Shown here piece after piece: positions 6,757-13,378 of a stretch of 21,129 nucleotides of DNA; position 1 is the stretch's first letter; every line of letters begins with the position of its first letter. A program made the translations under genes and the position numbers. This DNA comes from Candidatus Thalassarchaeaceae archaeon (GTDB taxonomy: Archaea > Thermoplasmatota > Poseidoniia > Poseidoniales > Thalassarchaeaceae), in NCBI GenBank assembly GCA_029250565.1, contig JAQXFA010000016.1, positions 1-21,129 on the forward strand. The letters are read 5' to 3'. The notes beneath the pieces are model-generated. The model did not search any database and had not been told where the DNA came from. It saw only the letters and a list, made by a program, of their open reading frames with translations.

Positions 6757-7962
6757 ATGACAGTCCGGTTGGCCATTCTATCGCGCGGCCCGAGGCTGTA
6801 CAGTACTCGACGCCTTTTGGAAGAAGCCGAAAAGCAGGATTGTTACGTTGAAGTTCTTGACCCAATGCGCCTCAGTATTACTGTTGGAAATGAAGAACCT
6901 AAGATTCTAAATGCTGGCTGGCCTGTTGAAGTCGATGCAGTTATTCCTAGAATTGGATATTCAATTACACATCATGGTGTTGCATTAATCAGGCAATTTG
7001 AGAGACAGGGTATCTATGTGGCAAACAGTAGTGAAGGAATTAGTCACAGCAGAGACAAATTACATGCAACTCAACTCCTCACAAAAAATCGCATTCCAGT
7101 CCCTACCACATGCCATGTTAGAACTTGGCAAGATGTTGAAGGAGCACTATCTAAGGTAGGTGGAATGCCTGTCGTAGTGAAGGTTAGTGAAGGTACTCAA
7201 GGAAGTGGAGTTTTCTTAGTGCATAGCGAAGATCGTGCTAGAGAATTGACATACAAACTACTCTCAGAGGGGCACCACGTACTTGTGCAAGAGTATATTG
7301 AAGAAAGTCATGGGCGAGATGTCCGAGTTATTGTAGTCGGAGGAAAAGTCGTTGCTGCTATGCGTAGACGTGCCCGAGGTCGTGAGTTCCGCTCAAATTT
7401 TCATCTCAACGGTACTGTTGAAAAAATCGATTTACCAGATGAATTTGCAGATGTTGCGCGCCGTGCTGCTCGCTTGTTGAATCTTGATATCGCAGGTGTT
7501 GATTTACTGGAAAGCGAACGTGGACCACTAGTTTTGGAAGTTAACTCATCACCGGGACTAGAAGGCATTGAGGGGGCAACTGGCATCAACGTAGCAGGTG
7601 CAATCATTGAACATTGCATGATGCATCAAGGATTCAGTAATGTTGGACTAGACCAACTTCTGCGAAGTCGCCCAGGTCACGGCGTTGTTAGTGTAAACAT
7701 CAGTCGACACCCAATACTGAGTGGAAAACAAATTGGTGATGTATTTACAAATGTAAATGAACAATTTGTATTCGCTGTTGCTCGCGAAGGAATGCATATC
7801 TGGAAGCCAAGACGAACATTTCTATTGAGGCGGGGTGATGAGATTATTTGTTATGGTGAAATTGACAAGATACACCAACAATTAGTGCCATGGGTTTCAC
7901 ACTCTGTTGACAACAATAATGTCAGCCCTTCAACAATTGAGTTTAGTGAAGATTCCTGCTAA
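6757..7962 (+). CDS. RimK-like ATP-grasp ligase with C-terminal TrkA-C-like domain
   Basis: ATP-grasp amino-acid ligase of the RimK family; relatives add glutamate or related residues to ribosomal protein S6, cofactor F420, or the LysW carrier. From the ATG at 6757 the N-terminus MTVRLAILSRGPRLYSTRRL aligns with E. coli RimK (MKIAILSRDGTLYSCKRL, from memory). The ATP-grasp core covers about residues 98-285, with KVSEGTQGSGVFL, VQEYIEE and LEVNSSPGLEGIE carrying the ATP/Mg contacts. After the core, about residues 309-375 (VVSVNISRHPILSGKQIGDV ... GDEIICYGEIDKI) resemble an RCK_C/TrkA-C ligand-binding domain, absent from E. coli RimK. An ATG at 6733 would add eight residues; the alignment favours 6757, which has GGTGGGGGTG about 12 bases upstream. 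Which substrate it modifies is not evident from the neighbourhood. Confidence 0.85.
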   Translation: MTVRLAILSRGPRLYSTRRLLEEAEKQDCYVEVLDPMRLSITVGNEEPKILNAGWPVEVDAVIPRIGYSITHHGVALIRQFERQGIYVANSSEGISHSRDKLHATQLLTKNRIPVPTTCHVRTWQDVEGALSKVGGMPVVVKVSEGTQGSGVFLVHSEDRARELTYKLLSEGHHVLVQEYIEESHGRDVRVIVVGGKVVAAMRRRARGREFRSNFHLNGTVEKIDLPDEFADVARRAARLLNLDIAGVDLLESERGPLVLEVNSSPGLEGIEGATGINVAGAIIEHCMMHQGFSNVGLDQLLRSRPGHGVVSVNISRHPILSGKQIGDVFTNVNEQFVFAVAREGMHIWKPRRTFLLRRGDEIICYGEIDKIHQQLVPWVSHSVDNNNVSPSTIEFSEDSC

Positions 7963-8040
7963 GTGGCTTTTCTGGATTCAATGCACGTTGGACGGATAAC
8001 ACTACTCAACACGCGAAGCATTGATAATCGTGAGTGAATC

Positions 8041-8108
8041 AACCTCTCTTCCCTGTAAGGGGATGGGAATGGGTGTCACCTCGGTGGCACTAACGATGAA
8101 GAGAGGTT
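8041..8108 (+). promoter_or_regulatory. Structured 5' leader sequestering the xerA Shine-Dalgarno
   Basis: The end of the 149-base gap before the recombinase gene holds a perfect 10-bp inverted repeat: AACCTCTCTT at 8041-8050 and AAGAGAGGTT at 8099-8108. The right arm contains the likely Shine-Dalgarno (GAGAGG, 8101-8106, five bases before the ATG at 8112). Between the arms are two smaller hairpins: CCCT/AGGG with loop GTA (8051-8061) and a longer one at 8073-8090 (GTGTCACC/GGTGGCAC, one G-U pair, CTCG loop). As RNA this gives a three-way-junction shape with the ribosome site paired in the closing stem, as expected for a translational switch. I do not recognise it as a known riboswitch class. 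The first part of the gap (7963-8040) shows nothing I can name. Confidence 0.6.
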
Positions 8109-8111
8109 ACA

Positions 8112-9158
8112 ATGTCACAGAAAGAAGATGAAAATGGACAGCCATGGGCGGATGCAGGAACGCGTCAATATCTTGAGCGTTTTAGCGATAATATTGTCGG
8201 TCACGGTTTCACCCTTCCAACTCGTCTTACTCGTCTGAAAGATATGTCGTTATTATCCTGCTATGAACAACAATTGAAAGCAGAAAAGAAGAGTGAACAT
8301 ACATCTCGTTCCTACTTTATTGCAGCAAGAAAGTTCCTTGGAACTTCAATACCAAATGAAGGGGAACTCAGCATTGATGATGTAGAGAGTATGTCAATGA
8401 TTGAAGGCGTTGGCCATATTGACCCAAATAATGGCCGGTTGGATATCTGGCTACAATCAATCTCACATCTCAAGCCATCAACTGTAAACGCTAGACTAGC
8501 AGCTATTTCTCACCTCCTAAAGTGGTTGGGTCACACGGTTCCTGACTGGGTGGTTCGTCCTCAAAGAAGTAAGAGATTACCTCGCACATTAACACATCAG
8601 GAATTAGGTAATTTAATCCAAGTTTGTCGCCAATCAGAAAATCCTCTAGCCGAGGTGATTGTGGTTGTGCTTCTTGAAACTGGACTTAGAGTAAGTGAAC
8701 TGTGCGGGCTTGACCGCATCGATGTAGATTATCAGGACATGTCAGCAAATGTGTGGTCAGGAAAGGGAGACAAAGATCGTCGGGTTCTCTTTACCAAAAG
8801 GAGTAAAGATGTTCTTGAAAAATGGTTACGGCACAGATCTACTAGGTCTGGGAAAAATGACAAAGCACTATTCCTTAACAGTCGAGGACATCGTCTAACT
8901 CAAAGGAATGTACAGAAAATGATGGATTCATTGGCTGATGACGCTGGAATTTTGAGAAGCCGATTAACCCCACACACATTGCGTCATAATTTTGCTACAG
9001 GTTTGCTTGAACGCGGGGCTGACATTGTGAGTATTCAGAGATTACTTGGTCATGCGGACATCAGTAGTACACGAGTTTATCTCGACATCACTGACCAAAC
9101 TCTAAGAGAAGTCTATCGCAGAGCTCAAGAAACCGACCTATTCGGTGACATTGAATGA
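8112..9158 (+). CDS. xerA: XerA/XerC-type tyrosine recombinase
   Basis: Site-specific tyrosine recombinase, 348 residues, slightly longer than typical XerA/XerC (about 280-300) because of a ~45-residue N-terminal extension. The SAM-like core-binding domain spans about 46-145 and the catalytic domain about 155-335. All catalytic residues are visible: Arg193 (TGLRVSEL), Lys218 (SGKGDKDRR), His288 and Arg291 (HTLRHNFATG), His314 (LLGHADISST) and the nucleophile Tyr323 (RVYLDIT). In archaea the usual role is resolution of chromosome dimers at a dif site. No dif-like site is recognisable nearby and no other integrase-associated element genes flank it, so a housekeeping role is more likely than a mobile-element integrase. 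It converges on the histone-like gene with a 13-base gap. The leader directly upstream suggests control at translation. Confidence 0.9.
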   Translation: MSQKEDENGQPWADAGTRQYLERFSDNIVGHGFTLPTRLTRLKDMSLLSCYEQQLKAEKKSEHTSRSYFIAARKFLGTSIPNEGELSIDDVESMSMIEGVGHIDPNNGRLDIWLQSISHLKPSTVNARLAAISHLLKWLGHTVPDWVVRPQRSKRLPRTLTHQELGNLIQVCRQSENPLAEVIVVVLLETGLRVSELCGLDRIDVDYQDMSANVWSGKGDKDRRVLFTKRSKDVLEKWLRHRSTRSGKNDKALFLNSRGHRLTQRNVQKMMDSLADDAGILRSRLTPHTLRHNFATGLLERGADIVSIQRLLGHADISSTRVYLDITDQTLREVYRRAQETDLFGDIE

Positions 9159-9171
9159 TTAGATGATAATA

Positions 9172-9852
9172 TCAAGACGTGAATTCTCTAACCCAAGAGA
9201 ACTCTTCGACTGTTTGTGCGTTTGCACCTTCTAACCAGCGCTTGTGAAATGCCTTCTTTCGCTTATCGGCAGTGCTTTTTGCACCTCTACCAGATTTTAC
9301 GCCCTTCTTCATGATTTTGGAAGCGCCATCTCTTGCAGTTATGTGAGATGCTGCGGTAGAGGTTTTTGCGCGTTTGCGCAACTTATTGGATACTTTGGAA
9401 TCAATTTGATCTACAGCCAAGACTAATCCTGGCTTTCGCTTTGCTTTTAGAGCAGCCGCGGCTTCTGCAACGGCTACTTTTGCTGCAGCCTCGGCTTCTG
9501 CCTCTGCTTTCTTCTTAGCACGAGTTGCTGCAGCCTTCTTTGCGGTTGCTGCTTTCTTAGCCGCTGCTGCGGCTTCTGCCTCTGCTTTTGCTTTGGCAGC
9601 GGCATTTTTCTTCCGAGTTGCTGCGGCCTTCTTCGCGGCTGCGGCTTTCTTGGCTGCGGCTTCTGCTTTTGCTTTCGCTGCGGCATTTTTCTTCCGAGTT
9701 GCTGCGGCCTTCTTCGCGGTTGCTGCTTTCTTTGCCGCCGCAGCCGCTTCAGCCTCTGCTTTTGCTTTCGCTGCGGCATTTTTCTTCCGAGTTGCTGCGG
9801 CCTTCTTCGCGGCTGCGGAACGATTGTTTGCTGTGCCCTTCTTCTTCGCCAT
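9172..9852 (-). CDS. Lys/Ala-rich histone H1-like protein with tandem repeats
   Basis: A 226-residue, extremely basic protein. Residues 1-~140 are alternating Ala/Lys/Glu blocks, with KKAAATRKKNAAAKAKAEA recurring three times and a fourth shortened variant. This composition resembles the tail of eukaryotic histone H1 and bacterial H1-like proteins (AlgP, chlamydial Hc types), which bind and condense DNA electrostatically. The last ~85 residues differ: a hydrophobic strand (GLVLAVDQID), a basic helix (KVSNKLRKRAKTS), a Gly/Lys-rich loop and a C-terminal helix (KRKKAFHKRWLEG ... EEFSWVREF). I do not recognise this domain; it could be the specific module. A possible TATA-like AATAAAAG lies about 30 bases upstream on the minus strand, compatible with a leaderless transcript. 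Nucleoid binding is inferred from composition. Confidence 0.72.
   Translation of the reverse strand: MAKKKGTANNRSAAAKKAAATRKKNAAAKAKAEAEAAAAAKKAATAKKAAATRKKNAAAKAKAEAAAKKAAAAKKAAATRKKNAAAKAKAEAEAAAAAKKAATAKKAAATRAKKKAEAEAEAAAKVAVAEAAAALKAKRKPGLVLAVDQIDSKVSNKLRKRAKTSTAASHITARDGASKIMKKGVKSGRGAKSTADKRKKAFHKRWLEGANAQTVEEFSWVREFTS
9601..9814 (-). repeat. Near-identical ~38-bp repeats within the histone-like gene
   Basis: The plus-strand sequence starting GGCATTTTTCTTCCGAGTTG and running on for about 38 bases occurs essentially unchanged at 9601, 9682 and 9775, spaced 81 and 93 bases apart (both multiples of three). It encodes the AAATRKKNAA core of the basic repeat on the minus strand. Conservation at the nucleotide level, including synonymous sites, points to recent duplication or gene conversion. 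Confidence 0.88.
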
Positions 9853-10006
9853 GGGAGCGCTACGGGACGGGTCTTTTATTCAGCCTTACGATAGAAATCA
9901 CCTCAAAAATTAATCTATTAGAGTAAATTATGCTACCCAACACACCCTATCAAAGCGAAGTAACAATGATGCTACAGCCGCGCGCACGACTTAGCGAGGG
10001 TGGGCT

Positions 10007-10999
10007 ATGGTGCAAGATGAGGTGGTCGGAATTGACGCAACTCACAGCCACCTTTGGTGTCAGGTAAAACACGGCAAGCCGGAGATGAAGGTGGATGATG
10101 AGAACCGATTACGTCACCTAAATTGGCCAGAAGGGAAAACTAGCCTCTACCTAGGTGATATCTGTGATGCACTGTTGAGATGTTTCGGTGCACATGAACC
10201 CCCGATTTTGACATCCCCCCCAGGGTTTGACCAACAAACTTGGAAGATGGTAACGAATGATTCACTGTTACGTATTGAAATCACCAGTCGCTCATATTGG
10301 GGATTCGGGCTCTTTGATTCAAGTTTTCTTAACGAACTCGTAATTGAAGGGCCATTAGAAAACCGTGCTCGACTTATTTTTGATTTGGCTGCAACTCTTG
10401 GACGAAATCCATGGGAACCAACTTTTGGATTAATGTGGAAAAGAGCCACTGGAACTAATTCAAATGGTCACCGTGAAGCATGGGAAGGACTAATTCAATA
10501 TGCAAGGGAAGAAATGAACGAAGAGGCACAAAAATACAAAGATAAGCTCACAACACAAACAAAGAGGCTTGACGAATTTGAAGAGATGGATTATGAAAAC
10601 TGGCAGCGAGGTGATGCTGAAAAAGCGTTGGAAGAAGCAAGTGGCCACATTGATATCGCTTTGGCAGCACTACATGACAAAAATGCGGCTGGATTTGAGC
10701 GAGCATTGGCAAGAGCTGAAGCCTCAATGATTGAGGCTGATCCAACAACAGAAATTACGCGTACCATATTCCAAGAAGCAGATGATTTGCTACTAGATGA
10801 TTCATTGGAACTTGAGGATGAAGATTTGCAAGAGCATATTCTAGTCCATGAAGAACTTCCTGACGAAGTAGATAGAATCACTCCTGATGAAGTAGCAACA
10901 AAAACCAGCGATGTCTCAGCAGATGATTTGCTTGGCGATATCAAAGATGAATCTGATGAGAGTATCCCTTTCATCGACCTAACGGATTCTGAAGAATAA
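10007..10999 (+). CDS. Uncharacterised acidic protein, helical middle and acidic tail
   Basis: A 330-residue soluble protein that I do not recognise. The first ~150 residues look globular and mixed alpha/beta (GIDATHSHLWCQVKHGKP, WKMVTNDSLLRIEITSRS, FLNELVIEGPLENRARLI). Residues about 155-245 are strongly helical and charged, with possible coiled coils (EEMNEEAQKYKDKLTTQTKR, EKALEEASGHIDIALAAL). The last ~85 residues are very acidic and probably disordered (DDLLLDDSLELEDEDLQEH), ending in DLTDSEE. No signal peptide or membrane segment is seen. The start at 10007 has a GAGGGTGG Shine-Dalgarno-like sequence just upstream. It is divergent from the histone-like gene; an acidic protein beside a very basic one could act as a partner or chaperone, but that is only a positional guess. 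It converges on the Sec61-beta gene with a 14-base gap. Confidence 0.6.
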   Translation: MVQDEVVGIDATHSHLWCQVKHGKPEMKVDDENRLRHLNWPEGKTSLYLGDICDALLRCFGAHEPPILTSPPGFDQQTWKMVTNDSLLRIEITSRSYWGFGLFDSSFLNELVIEGPLENRARLIFDLAATLGRNPWEPTFGLMWKRATGTNSNGHREAWEGLIQYAREEMNEEAQKYKDKLTTQTKRLDEFEEMDYENWQRGDAEKALEEASGHIDIALAALHDKNAAGFERALARAEASMIEADPTTEITRTIFQEADDLLLDDSLELEDEDLQEHILVHEELPDEVDRITPDEVATKTSDVSADDLLGDIKDESDESIPFIDLTDSEE

Positions 11000-11013
11000 T
11001 TCCAGAAGATGAT

Positions 11014-11232
11014 TCAACCAAACAGGTTGTCCCACATCCACATCCAAGTGTTATCCCACTGGTTTGGTTGGTTAGCCAAATAAACGCCAACCGAGAATAA
11101 GATACAGACAGTGTAAATCATACCTTTTGAAATCTGCCAAGCATCATCTGACTCCTCGTCGAAGTAGCGGATTAACCCAGCTGCTTGCTGGATATTTGGC
11201 CCCTTCGACTTCTTGTCCTTCTTGACTGCCAT
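11014..11232 (-). CDS. Sec61-beta / SecG-type preprotein translocase subunit
   Basis: Small tail-anchored subunit of the archaeal SecYE-beta protein-conducting channel. The 72 residues show the expected order: a short basic N-terminus (MAVKKDKKSKGPN), the conserved AAGLIRYFDEE segment found in archaeal and eukaryotic Sec61-beta, then one transmembrane helix (about 36-55, KGMIYTVCILFSVGVYLANQ). The C-terminal ~17 residues are unusually Trp-rich (QWDNTWMWMWDNLFG) and would lie at the outer membrane face. Length is normal for the family, which runs roughly 50-80 residues in archaea. The gene stands between an unrelated plus-strand gene and a small unknown minus-strand gene, not in a translocon or ribosomal cluster. 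Confidence 0.88.
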   Translation of the reverse strand: MAVKKDKKSKGPNIQQAAGLIRYFDEESDDAWQISKGMIYTVCILFSVGVYLANQPNQWDNTWMWMWDNLFG

Positions 11233-11286
11233 GTAAAACGCCCGACCTGCCTCGCCTATTTGAACACGACGAATACTAAATTATGC

Positions 11287-11724
11287 TCAAGGGTCAACTG
11301 TTTCGACTAAAACACAACCATCACTAAACTCTACGATTCGTGCTGCACAATCCATTGCTTCATTGAGATTTTGAGTTTCAAATAGGACTTTGCGCTTACC
11401 TGCACTAGTTTGCAGAACTACTCGGTGACTCAATTCACGAAGTGTCTCTTCGTCAACAGACTGGTAAACCCAATCATCATCTTCAATTTCCATCTGTGCC
11501 TCAACAGGAACTAGTGGACCTTGCTCAACTTGGCTTTCTACCGCACGCTCGTGAATATCCTTGAACTGAGTTCTGATTTCTTTCGCTTCGACAATTTGTT
11601 GTGATGTTTTTTCGGCTCTGGATCTAGCCGCTTTGAAAGCCTGTTTGTTGGCTTTGGCTAACGGACTAATCCTCTTTTGTCGCTTTACTGCTGGCTCACT
11701 CTCTTCAGTCATTTCGCATCCCAT
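11287..11724 (-). CDS. Uncharacterised small charged protein
   Basis: A 145-residue protein with no recognised family. The first ~65 residues are very basic and helical (VKRQKRISPLAKANKQAFKA ... AEKTSQQIVEAKEIRTQFKD), suggesting a disordered or coiled nucleic-acid-contacting arm. A short acidic linker (about 80-95) follows. The last ~50 residues look like a compact alpha/beta domain (ELSHRVVLQTSAGKRKVLFE, EAMDCAARIVEFSDGCVLVE). No membrane segment is present. An alternative start is the ATG four codons in (11712), which has GGGATG just upstream. It precedes Sec61-beta on the same strand with a 54-base gap, so they may share a transcript. The 144-base gap upstream holds nothing firm. Confidence 0.6.
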   Translation of the reverse strand: MGCEMTEESEPAVKRQKRISPLAKANKQAFKAARSRAEKTSQQIVEAKEIRTQFKDIHERAVESQVEQGPLVPVEAQMEIEDDDWVYQSVDEETLRELSHRVVLQTSAGKRKVLFETQNLNEAMDCAARIVEFSDGCVLVETVDP

Positions 11725-11868
11725 CTAGATGACTACTAAACGCAGTCAACTGAAATGCAGGCGCACTGTCGGTGCTATAACCGTTGCAGGTGAAAAACTG
11801 CTTGAAAAGGTGGTTTTGATAGGGTAATCATTAACACCGAATTTTCTATTATAATTAGGCACTTTTGT

Positions 11869-13293
11869 TCAAGAAACTGCTATTTTTCGGTTAACTAAAA
11901 GAATTGAGATCAAAGGTAATATCAAAGTTATTCCAATACCCAAAGAAATGGCGAGAGAATCGCCTGTAAACATGTGGTGAAATCCCCACAATGCTGTAAT
12001 TGTTAATCCAATTAATACACCTGATTCCATTACTCTAGTTTGAATAGGCAGATTCGGACGTAATTCTAGGTGAGTTGCTAACAGAGGCAGTGTTGTCATT
12101 GAGATGAACAGGCCTGGCATCAATACTACAGTAAGCGGTTCCCTAATTATCAAGAAAGGAATGGCTAAACTCATCACTAAGAAAAAACCCCAAACTTCTG
12201 GTCGTGGTCTAGAATCTAATCCCACAATAGGGAGTAATGTCCCAGCAACTCCAAAAATTGCTAGTGGGAGCATCAAAGTCAAGGACAGCCAAAATGAATT
12301 ATACCAACCATCAATATGTGGAAGAGATTCGAGTATTACTACGCCTGACAACCAAATCAAAATTAGTGTATGAGATAAAGTACGAGTTAAGCCAAGCCAG
12401 CGCCTTTCTTTGGCAATACCTCTTTTTTCGTGGACTTTACTCAATAACATCAAGAAAATTGGCCACCCCAATAACAGAACAACCATCGACATAGTGAGAG
12501 CGAGTTCGGTCATTTGGCCCAAAGCAATTAGTTCATCAAATTCATCAATTCGTTGTGAAGATAGGTTTTCCATTGCAAGGAAAAATAATGCTAGCACAGC
12601 AGTTATACTTGCTAAAAGAAAATTGTCACCTTTTTTCATATCGCCTGATTGCGAATAATTTGCCACAGCATATGGCCAGATACCCATACCTATTCCAGCA
12701 AATATCAGAGTAATTGAAGTCTGAAGTGGGGCAATTTGCGAGCCAATGAAAGTTTGTGATTCTGAGTGCACTGAAAATGCGTCAGAAGGAATAAATCCAA
12801 TCAGCATCAATGGCCAAAGAAATCCATGCCATCTTAATACGCGGGCACGAAGGTCTGCTGTATGTTCATCAAATAATGAATAATCAGAGTTACCAAAACA
12901 CTCCTTTACTAAAGTAGTAATAGCAAATAAAATGATGATTCCTAACCATGGTGAGCCAACAGTGTTTACTGGACCATGTAACATTCTTTGCCATGATGAT
13001 GAATTATCAATTCCAAAATTTACCACATGACCATGGGTGAAATCTTGAACAAAATGCGCCCTAAATAAAGCGAGGACTACAAGCAAAACCAATACCACTG
13101 GTAGGATTGTTAAACTGCGGTCAAAATTGCGCAAAAATTTTGCTTTATCAGGATATTTTTCAGACATCCCTGGTAGCCATAAAGGTGCAGACCACTGTAA
13201 AAATGACCACAGTAAAATGACGGTTAACAGAGTGGCGGGCAAGCTGAAAGCATCGCCACCACCTACCGCCATGTGGTAGCCGACAATGGGCAT
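11869..13293 (-). CDS. Polytopic membrane protein, possibly a divergent CcmF-like protein
   Basis: A 474-residue integral membrane protein with about 12-13 hydrophobic segments and no signal peptide. The segment from about residue 60 to 125 (a TM helix, then FVQDFTHGHVVNFG, PVNTVGSPW and another TM helix) resembles the first periplasmic loop of CcmF-type cytochrome c maturation proteins, whose pattern is F.nDFs..YV..nSn ... eGSlLLW. However, the tryptophan-rich WWD haem-binding motif and conserved periplasmic histidines expected of CcmF are not evident, so either it has lost haem handling or the similarity is coincidental. No other cytochrome biogenesis genes are nearby. It is divergent from the methyltransferase gene with an 85-base gap. 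Secure call: polytopic membrane protein. CcmF relation is tentative, perhaps one in three. Confidence 0.6.
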   Translation of the reverse strand: MPIVGYHMAVGGGDAFSLPATLLTVILLWSFLQWSAPLWLPGMSEKYPDKAKFLRNFDRSLTILPVVLVLLVVLALFRAHFVQDFTHGHVVNFGIDNSSSWQRMLHGPVNTVGSPWLGIIILFAITTLVKECFGNSDYSLFDEHTADLRARVLRWHGFLWPLMLIGFIPSDAFSVHSESQTFIGSQIAPLQTSITLIFAGIGMGIWPYAVANYSQSGDMKKGDNFLLASITAVLALFFLAMENLSSQRIDEFDELIALGQMTELALTMSMVVLLLGWPIFLMLLSKVHEKRGIAKERRWLGLTRTLSHTLILIWLSGVVILESLPHIDGWYNSFWLSLTLMLPLAIFGVAGTLLPIVGLDSRPRPEVWGFFLVMSLAIPFLIIREPLTVVLMPGLFISMTTLPLLATHLELRPNLPIQTRVMESGVLIGLTITALWGFHHMFTGDSLAISLGIGITLILPLISILLVNRKIAVS

Positions 13294-13378
13294 GGCTCAT
13301 TGGGTTAGCGCATCCACAACCCTTGAGGGATGGGGACCGGCACGAAGATTTGTGCAACCGGTTATGGGGGTGGTATGA

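Noticed and set aside
7963..8111. The inverted repeat before the recombinase as a dif or integron attC site.
   Set aside because: Arms of 10 bp separated by 48 bases do not match the 28-bp dif layout, and the GTTRRRY core needed for attC is not matched; an RNA leader fits better because the right arm covers the Shine-Dalgarno.
9601..9814. Regularly spaced direct repeats that superficially resemble a CRISPR array.
   Set aside because: The repeats lie inside a coding frame, spacings are multiples of three, and the spacers are also repetitive and coding; no cas genes are nearby.
9474..9926. Several long frames on both strands over the histone-like gene, including Ala/Phe-rich and Gln/Arg-rich ones.
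   Set aside because: Shadow frames caused by the biased Lys/Ala codon repeats; only the minus-strand 9172-9852 frame has a distinct C-terminal domain and a sensible start.
11729..11827. A 32-codon open frame on the plus strand (ATG to TAA) filling most of the gap between two minus-strand genes.
   Set aside because: No Shine-Dalgarno, no recognised peptide, and it lies where the promoter of the 11287-11724 gene must be; chance is the simpler explanation.
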